A stretch of DNA of 50,393 nt, taken from Lenisia limosa. Its lineage: Eukaryota > Breviatea. Both the position numbers and the translations under genes were made by a program. The DNA lies in the NCBI GenBank assembly GCA_001655205.1, contig LPNZ01011357.1, positions 1 to 50,393 on the forward strand, given 5' to 3'. Shown one piece after another: positions 23,101 to 35,907 of this stretch. Below the pieces are notes generated by a model. It was not told the origin of the DNA and did no database searches. It saw only the letters and a list, made by a program, of their open reading frames with translations. How positions within the stretch are numbered: the stretch's first letter is position 1; each line of letters opens with the position of its first letter.

Positions 23101-25500
23101 AGTCTGTGGAGTTTGCGTCTACAGCAGTGACATAGAAATGAAAAGAAAGTTGTCTGCCCGGCTCCAAAACCTCCAGTTAATTATTACAACCCCGTTGGGA
23201 AGCAAGATATATCGAACTGGCTCTCCCAGACCTGCGGGGTGACAAGAGAATGACAGACGTTGGAGCTTTGTGCAAGTGACACGTGTGCCGGCAGCCGATC
23301 TGAAGAATCATGACAAGAGAGGAAACTTGATTACGCTCAAACTCAGTAGAAAAAACGTGATATAAAATATCATAGGTAAAATGAATGTAAGTAGTGTTCC
23401 AACGCTCACAAGCGATATGGTTTGAAAGGAAAAACTGAAAGACACGAAGGATGCATAACAGTCGCCCCTCGCGGGCCTGCCATGTCAGTTCTTCCGCCGC
23501 TGCTGTCGGTGTTGTGCATGGAAGTGGGAGGCTCTGTGGAATGCCAAACTCTTCTGGTGATATTGAGGAATGCTGAGGGTGTAAGTTAACCTGAACACAT
23601 ACAACTACCACGATATCATATTATTGTACTGTATTAGAAACTATATCAAGATATAATGTACATATGACACCACGCTGATGACATACCCAGTCCGTCCAGT
23701 TGGCCGCCAAGGAGCCCATGATTGTGAACATAAAGGACGGCTGGTCTGAAGACTTAGCCGCAAGGGTGCGGATACATCCCGCCACGGCTTGACGAGCTGT
23801 CGAGGCGTCGTGCGCAATGTATGGCGACAACGCGCGCCACAGATCCGACCACTGCATCTATTTCGTCAGGGAATGTCAGATTCAAGAGAGGGACACCATT
23901 TGTATTGGCCAACTTTTGCTTCCGCCCCCTCAAGTTGCCTCAGAAGTACAGACAAGAAGTTGAGCAACCCCTCAGCTTCGGCGTCACAAAGTGGCTTCGG
24001 CCTACGTGTTAGCAAAGACCATGGAAAAGGCTTACTTGTCGTTGGGGTCAAGTTTGTTCACAATTTCCTTGACACAATCAAGGAACACCTTAATGGTCAG
24101 AAGGAACAATGGTGACAATCCCAAGCCTACACTAGTGGACGACCGCGAAAGAAGCGACGCAAACGCGCGCGTAGCTGTTTCCCGCACGCTCACCTGCGAA
24201 GTAACATGGAAGAGTGGTTTATGAAAAACGTAGCAATTGAGTGAAGGTGCACCCACTTGCTCGTGAGCAACAAGGTGCATTAGCAAGCTTCGTGTGTTAC
24301 TGCCCAGGAACTCAGGAAGCGCAGGGAGGGAGTGTGTACCAAAACTAGAGTAGTCACGCAGGCATGATGCCTATCATCCGCTCTGACTCTCTACCTTTCA
24401 CATCAGATCCAATAACAACTTACGTAAGAGTTGGAGCGCTTTCTTCTTGTTCGTAAGCTCTAACTCGCGAGGACCAGTCTAAGTATGAGCGACGACAATA
24501 CCAAATTCCAACAAACGGTAAAAAACAACGTAAATGATGCTCAATTTTCATATAAATTCATATCATGGTATATGTAGATTTCCTTCCCTTAAGAAGTACC
24601 TGCATTCTGTGCAAACGACTGGTCTAGTCTTGAGGAGCTGAGATCCTGGCACAATAAGAAAAACGGCATAGCACATTAAGGAACAAGGCACGTAAGAGGC
24701 ATGGACACCTACGTCGAAGCACCAGTGGAATTTTCTGATGATGAAGTGGATGCCAAGCACTGCACCCTCATGGGTCTGCCAAGGATGCAAACTGTCTTTG
24801 GCAATCTGCAAGGTCATGACCGTAGTCACATTAGGAAAAAAGCCCCCCCTCCCCCAACCTCCTCCAGAGTGGTGTAGAGAAGAGCAGTGAACTCCAGCGG
24901 CAACTTGCCAATGATGCTATAGAGCCCGGAGGCGGCGGCCTTTCGGATCACAGACCAAATGTCTGTCAATGTCGCAATCACGATCTCCTTTAGTGTGAGG
25001 ATGTCATTTTCCATGTCAATTCAGGGTCAAACTCGCTAAACCCTCCAAAAACAAAACTCATATCCTCGCATCTACAACAGCCAGTTCCAATCCGAGGAAA
25101 TCCCACCACAATTGCATTAAAGGACGCCAGGAAGGTTGAGCTGACAAGCGCCGTCTTTATCCATTCGAACGCGAACGTTACCGCCTTTTGCCGAACCACT
25201 TGCCAGTCAAAAGATGCTTCGAGATAGGTACATATGCTTCAATCAATAGGATATTTATTGAATCCAAATTAACATTATCATACCTGGTATGGTTTCGGGA
25301 ACAAAAATTTCAAGTAGCTCCCTTGCCGATTCATCATTAAATTCCTATAAATGAAGATAAGCCAAAGGAAGGGTGCCAACAGAGAGTTTAAGTAAGTTGA
25401 GGTTTTCATCTAAAACCTCCGCTGGACCGGACTGTAGTTCTAAATCAATATTATGACCTTCTTGCCATTTATGACGCTCATATAAGTAGCTTTTTAGCAT
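20185..25500 (-). CDS. Large HEAT-repeat protein of unknown function
   Basis: Read on the minus strand from ATG 25500 (MLKSYLYERHKWQEGHN) through some twenty short exons to a TGA at 20187-20185. Most exons encode paired amphipathic helices of HEAT type, for example VIATLTDIWSVIRKAAASGL (about 24980), VSVRETATRAFASLLSR (about 24200), AVAGCIRTLAAKS (about 23770), SLADSRWEVRRIARQTLP (about 22500) and SSAALSALTAAFTNLAHV (about 21290). The C-terminus is acidic and Ser/Asp-rich (20350-20190). The phrase QTHEGAVLGIHFIIRKF and the repeated Trp/Arg positions suggest a conserved scaffold, but I cannot name the family. Introns contain a 33-base tandem repeat. Exon borders near the 3' end are uncertain. 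Confidence 0.7.
22132..22232. repeat. Three tandem copies of a ~33-base unit
   Basis: Copies at about 22132-22166, 22167-22199 and 22200-22232 share AAGGGTCAGCTAYTGG followed by GAAAGGTGCATGATTA with a few substitutions. The array lies in an intron of the HEAT-repeat gene. Confidence 0.85.
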
Positions 25501-25812
25501 TGTAGTTCGAATAAAAACGAAACCGCACTGTTCATTTGAGTTAATCGCTTTCTATCACACTGATGATTTGGAGGTTAAATACTCCTACTACACATAATAT
25601 TTCCTCTTTATATAGCGTAAAAACTAAGTGGGGGTGCGCACTTACAAGAAATCCACCCCTCCCCTAATTCCCCAAACTGCTAAAACTGCCCCACACAGGC
25701 CCCAATCCCTCCAAAAAAACCAGCTTCAAACCGCCAAGACAAGCAAAGAGAAACTGAAAGAGAGACAGGTTTGAAAGAGGAGGAAGAAAAAAAAAAAGGA
25801 GAAACGGAAGTG
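25501..25812. promoter_or_regulatory. Divergent promoter region, HEAT gene / oligoribonuclease
   Basis: 312-base AT-rich spacer between two divergent start codons. It includes a C-rich stretch on the oligoribonuclease side (25655-25720) and a purine-rich leader (25740-25812). No coding frame with support. Confidence 0.45.
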
Positions 25813-27267
25813 ATGGGTAAGAAAAAGGACACGAGTTGGGAGGCCATCAACCAGGCTCTCCCCGAGGACAGATATGTTTGGGTCGACCTTGAGATGTCAG
25901 GTTTGCATGCCTTCTGTATTGCTCCTGTGAAGTCCTTCCATCTTCTTTCATTCTTTTTTTTTTTTTTATTGGGCAGGGCTTGATGAGAAAAAGCACAAAG
26001 TTCTTGAAATCGCTGTGGTTGTGACGGACAATCAACTCAATGTCATTGCAGAGGTATTAGCGCAACATCTTGGGTAAACCTGTTGTCTGTATCCGTCTGG
26101 CTTTGATAGCTCAGGGGCCTTGTCTTGCCATCAAATCAACAGAGAAGGAGCTGGCCCTCATGAACACATTCTCAAGTACCATGCACCGCAAAACAGGTCT
26201 TTATGATGAGTGCGGGGGGGAGGGGCAGTTTTGAATATGGGCTATTTCTCGAATAACATAAATTCTCAGAAAATGTTGGATCCTCACTATGGCAGATGCC
26301 TTGCTAGTACTACAACGATGCAAGAAGCTCAGAAAACAGTGATTGAATTCCTAAGGGTTGGTGCAGTTATATTGACTCTTGTCCTATGCTCTTGAGAGTG
26401 AAACAGGCTGTTCTTTTAAGCATGTTGGATGTTGGATATTGCTTACCCTCAAGAGGCATGTCAAGCAGAACAAAGCCCCCTTGTGTGGAAACACAATTGG
26501 CACAGATAGAATATTCCTCAAAAAGTAGGATTGAAAGGGAATACATGATGACAGGGAACATGGGTTTGTCAGAATACTCATGTACTTGATCCACACCCCC
26601 TTATCATATGACCGACAATTCTTAATGATACTCTGATACACTCGAGATGAACCCTCATTTTCGTTCATCATTTCAACTTGAATATCGGTCATATGATCAT
26701 ATCACTAGTGGATATGGGTTAAAATTATGCACTTCACAAAGTGTTTTTGGAAAGATATACTAGTTGGAATACCCATATTATAACATACATACTATCAGGC
26801 AAATGGGGAACTTTTTACACCCTCATTGCAAATAATGTAAGAATGTGTTGCTGAATCTGTTTCGTTCAATAAATAACCCTAACAAACTCCAGAGACCTGC
26901 CCAAAGTGAACAATTTTCTCCACTACAGAAACATTGATGTGTCAACAGTCTTCCAGCTTGGTGAAGCGTGGGGGGGGGGGGGNNNNNNNNNNNNNNNNNN
27001 NNNNNNNNNNNNNNNNNNNNNNNNNNNNNNNNNNNNNNNNNNNNNNNNNNNNNNNNNNNNNNNNNNNNNNNNCCAATTCCTCTTATTACTTACAGATGGT
27101 ACGGTGTGTCTTACAAGCTGGAAAAGCCTGAAGATATTCCTGATGGGAAGCACCGGGCTCTTTTCGACATTCTTCGCTCAATAGAGCAGCTGAAGTTCTA
27201 CAGGGAGGCCATCTTTAAGCCTCTCCCCGAGAGCGCCAAAGAGACATCAGAACCGATTGCCGAGTAG
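25813..27267 (+). CDS. REXO2: Oligoribonuclease (DEDDh 3'-5' exonuclease, Orn/REXO2)
   Basis: Degrades 2-5-nucleotide RNA fragments to mononucleotides in mitochondria or cytosol. The family motifs are visible in order: YVWVDLEMSGLD (catalytic Asp and Glu; 25876-25985), KHKVLEIAVVVTD, EKELALMNTFSSTMHRKTG (26145-26196), NKAPLCGNTIGTDRIFLKK (26469-26525), LHYRNIDVSTV (26920-26952) and HRALFDILRSIEQLKFYRE (27153-27210, with the catalytic His and final Asp). It stops at TAG 27265-27267. The start at 25813 is the first ATG giving MGKKKDTSW. The intron join after RKTG (26196-26270, with a G8 run) could not be resolved cleanly, and a gap at 26983-27072 hides an intron or a few codons. The residues normally following FLKK (Tyr-Met-Pro) were not found. 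Confidence 0.93.
26603..26697. repeat. Intronic inverted repeat (13-base perfect arms)
   Basis: ATCATATGACCGA at 26603-26615 and its exact reverse complement at 26685-26697, separated by 69 bases, inside an intron of the oligoribonuclease gene. It could fold into a hairpin or be a decayed MITE. Confidence 0.7.
26983..27072. other. Assembly gap beside a G homopolymer
   Basis: 90 N directly after a G13 run in the oligoribonuclease gene. Confidence 0.99.
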
Positions 27268-27398
27268 CAATGGTAGTCCTTTATCGTATGGTTAAGATGT
27301 GACGGGTCAGTCTTGGCAGATTATTACATTCGAAGTGAAATTGTATCCATAAATATAACATTAAATATTACCTTAAATAAACATTTTCAATCATTAGA

Positions 27399-30300
27399 TC
27401 AGCGTCCGCGCCTCCCCCCAGGTAAACCACGTGCAGATGTTGGCAGGGCCTGAATAGGGGTAATGGGACTGCAGATCAAATTTGATTTCTGAATATTCAT
27501 AAATGGGATGACCCTACCTGCATGCCGTTACTGGTCCAAATCTGTCCCGGCATTTCACGTTCTCTGTTCGAAACGGCGGGGGTAGAGAGTCGATGAACCA
27601 ATTGTGCTGCTCGGTTGCTGGGCCGACTATAGTGTGATGCGATGGTGCGAGGCTTCAGACTGACCAGCCCGTTTTCATTTTGAATGACGTAAAAGAGAGA
27701 TTAATACTTATGGGTCTGACCTTGACGTTGTCGGGCGCTGCGGTGACGGCTGTGTCTGGGTGGCCACTGGTCCAGCCTAAGCAGTTAGTATCACAAGGAA
27801 CTAGAATCAGGCATACTGATCCGAGTCTTGGAGAGGCCCCTGGAGGTGGCCTGGGTCGGGCCGGATTGGGGTTACGACGGGAGACAGGCTCGGGGTTGTG
27901 GCGGCGTATCTCCGGCTCGGACGGGGCTTCGGTCAACATGCCGAAGTCAACCTCGCCTTGGTGCGTGGGGAACGCTGCTTATGTCAACCAAGCTTGTTTC
28001 ACAAATATGGATATCTCCTATTAGTTTGACTACATTCCAGTATACATAATAAGTGCAACTCATCTCCAAGAAAAAAGATAGGTATTACAGCCAACAGTTA
28101 CACGTATGAAGGTCTCAACAAATAATCAACTGTTATCACTTCACCTCCTTTTTACCCACATTGCCTATCTAGGTGCGACGGGCGGGGGGCAGAGCCAGAT
28201 AACGGGTTGTAGCGCTGGGTGGAAGAAGAAGAAAGCGACTCAATCTGCATGTCTCCTGACGGCATTCGTGATGGTCTCATGTGCGTGGCTGAAGGGAGCA
28301 AATCAGATTAAATCTACAATAAAAGGCCTTCAACACCTACAACAGAACACACCGTTGTATTCATGTCTTCAATATACAACACATGTATTACTTATTTATA
28401 TGTACGTACGACCGAAATTGCTACACCCCATCAGGTAGAACGCCAATCCACTTTGCCTACGCTGGGTGCCCGGTAAAAGTGAGTGGCGTGTGTCGTAAGT
28501 TGAAGGTCCCGATCGTTCCCCCGCCTGATAGCGTTAATAAGGATGTACCAAAACTGCCACTCACTTTCTTCCTAAATTGCTGGAGACGAAAATCGGCATC
28601 TGAACAGTCACGGTCGTGTTGCTTTGGAATCCAGCTTACGGGTTTTCTTCTCACGAGCAAGCTTATTTTTCTTCAGTTTTTCGAGACGCTGTTGCTTTTT
28701 GAGCATCAGTCTTGCGGTTTCCTCCGATTCAAATCCCCTGGACCAATTTAATTGCATATTGGCGAGTTACTTAGCATATGTGATTCAACAACAGCCTGAC
28801 CAACTCACCACATTTTGGCGACACTGCCCACGTCCTCAACAGCCTCCTGGAAATGAGTGCAAAGGATACCGGGCCTACCGATTTCTTCGGTCGCAAAGCC
28901 TCGAGACCGTCAGCAAAGTCTGTAATGGTCACTTGGAACAAGGATAACGCACCTTTACTGCTTGGCTGCGTTGGACTTGGTCGAGGGGGTTGGTCCGGTT
29001 CTGTGTCAGTTCTTGGTGTGGCCGGGGATGGCTGGTCATAACCGTAGAGATAGTCGCTTTGCGGGGTACTCGCCTGTGGTACCTAATAAAGTCAGTTATA
29101 CGACAAGCCAACCTCCCTGGGCTGAAGAGCCGAAACAGTCGGCATGTCACTCATAGCAGCCCTGGTCCGAGCCAAAAGTCGCTCCACATCTGTTTCGTCA
29201 ATATGGGCGGTTGACCAACCTTCATCAACCCAGGACGAGTCCATTGGTCGTGGAGGGGCCTCCTGGGGAACTGAAGGTGGAAAAGGTTGCCCCGGGTCCT
29301 GGTGGAGGACAGGGGGGTTGACAAGGGCTAAGTGGGTGACACTGGAGGCCGTCGCAGCCGGGGTGTCCCAATCATCAATGTCCGCACCATCCTGTTGGTC
29401 AGAAATGGGACGAAGAGTCCCACATTAGCATTAATCCATGACACGTCATCGTTGAAGTCGTCCATATCCAAGTCGTCAAGGTCACTGAATAAGTCTTTCG
29501 CCTCACGGACCGCCCGCATGGCCTGAGTTGTCATGAAATATCATTGGTTTATTGGCGAATTGACGAAACAATAAACACAGGCACAACGAATCAACCATCC
29601 CGACTCGTTGGATACGAAGCCTCATCGAGTAGCCTCTCCAAGCAGCCTGAATAACCACTGCTGCTCGGGAGCGTAGTCGTGATTTCTGCTGTCGCCGCAA
29701 CGATGTGACGTGACGCCATGTTCTCTGAATTCTGCAGTGTAAGCCTCGAAACCTTCTAAACCTAAGGCAGCTGCTATATCTTACTCCCACCAAACCTGAG
29801 ACAAGCAACAAGTTGTTCTTGGTTTTTCCTTGCCTGGAGTCTAGATTTTGCCCATTTCGTCAGTTGTGCAGCCGCTGTATTGATGGACTTGCCATGGGCA
29901 TGTGGGCTGAGAGTGTGATCATATAGGTTTCATATGGTGTGTGGATATGATAAAGAAAGGGGGTATTGCTTACCCTGGATGAGGTGTTTTCGAAAACACG
30001 TGTTTCAAGTTCGACAGAGTTCTTCGTGATAATGGTGCGATAATTTGTGACTGGGGCAATTAGCGTTGCTCTTTCCATTAAGTGGCAATCTCACCCTTGC
30101 TAATAGTATCCTGACATCCCCCCTTCGCAGTCCTTGCTGGGATGCCTCTTGTGACAGTTTATGAAGCTGTTTGCGAGTCGATTGTAAGTCCTAAGAAGTA
30201 TGAGAAATTGAAACTATTGTTAATTTACAGCCCATCTTAATCCACCCACATATAACTGTCTTCGATGTGATTCGTAAAGCTGAACCCAATGGCTCTCAGT

Positions 30301-33300
30301 TGTTGGTAGTTGCAGCTGAAATGTTAAAAAGAAAAAGGTTTAAACCTCTCCACCAACCCTCTTATCAGCTTCTCTAGTGGCTCTTTTGGCGTCACTCGCG
30401 CGCAATGCAGGAAACTCCAGCACTGCTGGTGTACCATTGTTTCGCTCCCACTCCATCAGAATGCCCTCAGGAACGGGAACGTTCTCAATAAGTTCTGGCG
30501 CAGCTCTGCGTCGAGGCAAATAGGGCTTGCTCGGATGCGCAGAAGTTGTCCCAAGGTCTGTTTCAACCTAAATAATAATGAAACCCTCATGGATAATGGT
30601 AGGCACTCATGTTAGTTACTCACATTGTGTGCTGAAACAGCAGCACCAATAAACGGATCTGGCCTTGTGAATTCACTAAAAAGTCATAGAAATTCAGTAG
30701 AATCAAAGCAAGCTTAAATTAATCCGATAATGTGTATCTTGTTTTATTTCTCATCTAATAACATATTGATATCGATATACGATATCATATTACCATGTAT
30801 TTTAAACGATTGAAAGTTGTCGATGAGAGAGAACAATACCAACCAGAAGCATGGGGGCAAGGCGGGCTTTGAATCTCTTAATGGTTGAATCATTCTTGAG
30901 GCGCAGTAATTTAGTCCAACATCTCGCATTTGACTAGGACATTACTCCTCTATTTATTCCGCCGACAAGTATCATAATCATAGTAAGTACAATACAATAT
31001 TATATACTACATTATGTGATATTATTATATATATTTGCTACATGTATTATGTATATATGCATAAAGAGCAATGAGAAATAAAAAAAAAGTTGTATCTGGC
31101 CGAAGTGTAGAGTACACATATGATATGCCTATCATACATGTAATACATGGTATACAAATAAGTTACAAACAAGAAAGCTCCACAGCCCTCTCACTCTGTC
31201 ACATCAACGTGGTCCAAAGTTACAAGCCCGGAAAGGCAGTAGTGCAGAACGGGTTGGTAGCTGGGGTGCAAGCAGACCTGATGGAAATTACCAAACAACG
31301 GCACAAAACCAGCCTACAGGATTGTCGTTCAGCTGCAGAATGCGAAGGGACGAACAGGCAAAGAGAGACTACAGCAAATAAGATAGTTTTTAATGATCGA
31401 ACATGGAGATTCCCGCCTACAGTCAGACATTCCGGTTCCCTGATGTCATTAAACGACAAGTTCAGATCTCTGAGGGCCCAAAGCAAGTAAATTGGCTCGA
31501 CAATGTGAATATTGTTCTCACTGAGGTTCAATCTCTATTGAAATGAGTAATGTAATGAATTTGGCGTAAAATCTGACTAAGCAGTACATTAGAGTATTAT
31601 TCAACTAATAAGCTAATTTCATTATGATGAATGATATGCAACAAAGTAGTGGAATTAACATCTGATTAAATTATCACATTAAATGACACGAAAAGTCTGC
31701 TCACGGAAAGAAGCGGGGTGCCTGAAATATCTGGCAATCTGTCTATTCGGTTATTGTTCAAACTGAGATCTCTCAAAAGAGGCGCTTTGAGATCTTCGGG
31801 GATCAATGAGATCTGATTTTCGTAGAGAACAAGGGTCTAAATGGTGAAACAAACATGAGCAGAACGTTTATATTTCCAGGAACAGTATGATATCATGTTC
31901 ACCATACCTCCAAGAAAGAAGGGAGGATGCATGGTATTCGTGTCACGGCATTCTTACCAAAGTCGGCATATTGCAAATGTTGCAGCTCCTAAAGTATCAG
32001 AAATTAGATTGCTGGCTATCTCTACAGACAGAGCCACACAAACCGAAATAACACCGATGTCAGTTACTCGGTTTCTCATGAGGTTCAGATGCTGCAGATA
32101 TTTGGAGTTCTAAAAAGAGTCAGTCCACTACGCACTGACCGCCTACTCTGAGAGCTGAAATGTTGGCTATTTCATTGTTTGCAGCGACAAGAACGCGCAA
32201 ATTTCGCGCCGATGCCAGTTCCGTTAGACTCTCAAGTTTGTTCATTGAGAGGTCCGCACACACCAGGCTCGGAACGGAACCTAAGTCAAGACGCCGCAAC
32301 TTATTATCACTTGCCAAGAGACAAGAAAGCGAATGGAACTCCGAGCCATTGTCTAGTCGTCGGACCCACGGCTGTAATGTCCTTAGTGTCTGGAGACTGT
32401 TGGCCGAGACATTGACCAGGATCGGCATTGCCGCGGCTGCTTCTTTGTCGGGCACCGTCTGAAGCCCCTCCATTGACAGATTGAGGCTGAATGGCTCGGA
32501 TGGAATGTCGTCAATACTCAAAGCGTCGATGGAAAGCAGCCCCACACCGGAGAGTTTCATGGACTTCTCTGCCCAGTTTGGTCCTTGAAGAGCTATGTAG
32601 ACGTCATTAGCAGTGGCAGTCGGGGCCGGGATAACCGAAGTGGACGAGATGGGCGGTACCCTTTCAGCCTGGCGGTACATGTGCGTTCCTACGCCATGTT
32701 GCGTGGTGTACACCGATTTAGCATGCGAGGATCTGTGAAACGCCATAATTGCGTCGGCGCGCTCAACCGCTTGGCGTAGGGGCATGGTGCATGACTAATA
32801 AGTAAGCAGAGCCGCGGTTCTGTATACAGCTAAAGCCAGCCCACTGAATTGATGACATAGAGCCTCGGGTCCTGCGGATGAGGAGTCTTGATCGTGACGG
32901 TTGGGAAGGCTGCCTCACATTTGCCATCAAGGGCTACTGACGACGATATCGCTGAAAGGTCCTGAAGTATGAGATCCATTGGGATCCGTTGAGGCCTTAC
33001 AATTGTCATGGGATCGAAATTCCTTGGCGGGTCGGGTGCATCGACAGTTAGTTCTAGGATCCTCATTGCTCGTTCCTGCTCAGCCCGTTCGACGGCCGCC
33101 TATTGAATCAAAACTCAAAGACCAAATGAAAGAAAGGAACCATAAAAGAAAGCTAACCTGTTCTTCGATTTTCTGCCTCCGGTATGTCTCAGCTTTTTGT
33201 CTTCTAAGTGTTTCTTTCCGGATTTCTATTTAGTCAGAAGACAATCATTTGATAGAATCAAGAAACACACAATATACAAACCTTCTTTTTCTCTCTCTGC

Positions 33301-35296
33301 TTCTTCTTTCTCCATCTGCATTTTTCTCATTTCAGCCTCTTTTTGTTTCCGCAATATGTTTTCCTAATGGTCAGAAAAGCAAGTTTGCACATCGGATTTT
33401 CATTCAAAAAAGTGATTTTTTTTTTTAAAAAAAAGAAGAAACCAAGTTTTCAGTTATCAGCAGCTAAATACAAAAAAAAACAGAAATGATCAAAATAAAT
33501 GCAAAAGTTAATGGCAATTTGTAAACTGTCAAGTAAAAAAATAACTCACCTGTCTTGCTTTCTCTATTTTCTCCTCTTCCTGTCTCTTCTTTTCTCTTTC
33601 CAACGCAGCCAACTGGAGGTATAAGTTGACCAATGAATAACAAACCTCAGAAGCCAGTCTCTGTGCTTCAGCTTCGCGCATCCTCACTTCTTCTTCCAAA
33701 CGTCTTTGCTCTTCTGCTCTCAGCTCTTCCATTCTCCTCAGCTCCTATAATGGATCAGTCGCCAATAAACAATGTACTTTATATCTCATCAATACCAGTT
33801 AATTTGGGTTCATGTCAAATACCAGAGCCACATATCACATTAAACCCACTTCTTCCTCCTGAAGTATCCGCTGTTCCTCTTCGTAGAGTCGACGATTCTC
33901 CTCCTCTTCTTTCTCCTCCCTTTCTCTCCGGCTAATGAGTAAGAATACTCAATACCATGTAAATAACAAAAAAGACCCAACTAACATTCTTTCTCTTTCC
34001 CTCTCTTCATGTTTGATGAGAATTCTGTCATTCTCCTCTTCCATTGCCCGGGCAGCAGCGGCCTAAAAGTAAACTCACGATCCCCAATGACATGGCATAC
34101 CTCCTCCTCTTTCCTTTTGTCCTCAGCTTCTTTGGCAAGGCGATTTTGTTCAATTTGGCGAAGTCTCCTCTCTTCTTCCCTCTGAAATGTCATCTTTATG
34201 TAAAAAATACAAAAGATGAGGCAATTTTAATAAGATTGTGAAAACACATTTTGTTCGCTTATTCGACTGTTGAGTAACAAACCTTCCTTGAGGCTTGCTC
34301 TTCTTTCAACCGCCTTTTCTCTTCTTCTTCTCTTTGCCGTTCCAGAACTGTGAGCATCTAGAAAGTTATTTCAATAATCATACCCAACGAAGAAGGTGTT
34401 CCAACGATATTGGGAAGGGGAAGCTGGATATTATTATACGTAATAAGCTTACACAACAAAATACTATATGTTTCTTATTTGCTACGACTAATACACAGAT
34501 TCCCCCTTTTTTTTTCTGACATTACCTTTTCCTCCGCCTCGCGAGCTTCCTTCTGGCGTTGGTTGGACTTGCGCTGCTCCTCCTGGATCGCCTCGAGCAA
34601 AGCGGTCGCATCATCTTCATTGAGCGCCACGTCATCATCCTGGTCCCCCTGATCCCTCGGGGGCGTCACAGGTTCAGTTTCGCTGCGAACAGGGGCGGGT
34701 CGAGATGAAGGCGGCGCAAACTGGACATAATCGTTATGTAACTGTTTTGACACAAGATACCATTTCAAGGAAAATTTTTTAAAAAAACCTTGGAAAGTAT
34801 GAGAAGCGATAAATAATAAAAACCCTTTCCCAAATGCCCACAGAAGAGAAATCGATGGATTTCGTTATTTGCTCAACTTCAACAACATCTTGTTCGTACC
34901 TCATAAGTCAGAAGATGGAATTAAAAGAGGACGGCAAATGGCAATAATTCACTTCTCTTCATTTTTTAAATTATCAAAACACTATGAAGATCAAATCACT
35001 CGAAGAGGGTTTATGCAAAACCGTCTCTACGCCTACCTGTCGACAAACGTCCCTCGTTCCTGAGTTGCCTTAGTGAGCAGGTTCCAAGCTTCGGATGAGG
35101 GCGAAGACGGTCGTGACTCCAGCTCATCAATAGTGCCATCAACTGATTCGGGGCTCTTGCTGCCGTTATCTCCCGAAGGCTTGCCCATGATCTTGGCCCA
35201 CATGTCGTCCAAGTCTTCCTCCTCACTGTCGTCATGGTCGGTGCCCAGAGCGGCAAGCTCCTCTGCAATCTCTTTTTCCAGGTCAAACAGGTCCAT
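27399..35296 (-). CDS. LRRIQ1: LRRIQ1-like protein: coiled coil, leucine-rich repeats, IQ motif
   Basis: Read on the minus strand. It starts at ATG 35296 with MDLFDLEKEIAEELAALG, the acidic beginning typical of LRRIQ1. Next come long Glu/Arg/Lys-rich coiled-coil exons (34680-33060), a non-repeat segment (33060-32500), then LRRs (32500-31220; for example CADLSMNKLESLTEL, VLVAANNEIANISAL, DLNLSFNDI). After about 30740-30360 there is a region of degenerate repeats, then an Arg-rich stretch with an IQ calmodulin-binding motif (AAVVIQAAWRGYSMRLRIQR, 29690-29600), an acidic/Pro-rich linker, a basic GFESEETARLMLKKQQRLEK element (28745-28680) seen near the end of LRRIQ1-type proteins, and a disordered tail ending GGRRGR at TGA 27401-27399. 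The family is found in ciliated organisms; its molecular role is poorly known. The tail exons (28300-27399) are less sure; an alternative stop is at 28152. Confidence 0.78.
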
Positions 35297-35463
35297 TATT
35301 AATATTCCACCGCCGAAGGTGGCTGGCGGTTGTCTCCTTGTTTATTTGCCTTCCATTAGAAAAGACGTTAAGCAAGGGACCAGGCCAAAATAAGAAGTTT
35401 ATGAGTTTATTACTTTTTTTTTGTCCTATACCACTGCTAAACGACCAAGCATTTTTTTTTTCG

Positions 35464-35664
35464 ATGGCAATTCCTGATCCGCCGCCGGGTCCTCCTCTCT
35501 GGTACAAAAGAAGATATAAAAGAAATGGTTTCTGGGTTAAAACACTGGAATTTGCCCTGCCTCCCCAAGCCAAGGACAAACCAACAAAACTGGGCTCTAA
35601 CTCTAACCGATTGTGTGTCCGCCTTTCACCTTTGTTGTTACCGTTTCACAATGCTCTATCTTAG
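35464..35664 (+). CDS. Possible small basic protein (66 residues)
   Basis: An uninterrupted ORF starting MAIPDPPPGPPLWYKRRYKR and ending FHNALS then TAG. I do not recognise it. In favour: codon-like composition, a Pro-rich start followed by a Trp/Arg/Lys-rich stretch, and its place between two minus-strand genes where the window's alternating layout would put a plus-strand gene. Against: it may be upstream sequence of the LRRIQ1-like gene or chance. Confidence 0.25.
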   Translation: MAIPDPPPGPPLWYKRRYKRNGFWVKTLEFALPPQAKDKPTKLGSNSNRLCVRLSPLLLPFHNALS

Positions 35665-35907
35665 CTCTATCTTGTACTATCGCTTGGTCGCTCCAACTGT
35701 CCTGCCACTGTCGCTCCTCTAAGGTCGCTCACGGTCAACATATAAAAAATATACATCAATAAAAAATAGTAACCAATTAACCAAATACTCTGGGCCCCGT
35801 AGCCAGCAGGAAGCCAACATTGGGAGTGCCTAAGTCAGTCAGAGTCATCAGATAAATGTAGCTTGGGTATCAAATACCATAAACAAAATCTACCACAACT
35901 CACATGT

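Noticed and set aside
27640-28050. Plus-strand GC-rich ORFs here
   Set aside because: The minus-strand frame gives Pro/Arg-rich exons with GT/AG borders continuous with the LRRIQ1-like gene, so the plus frames are shadows.
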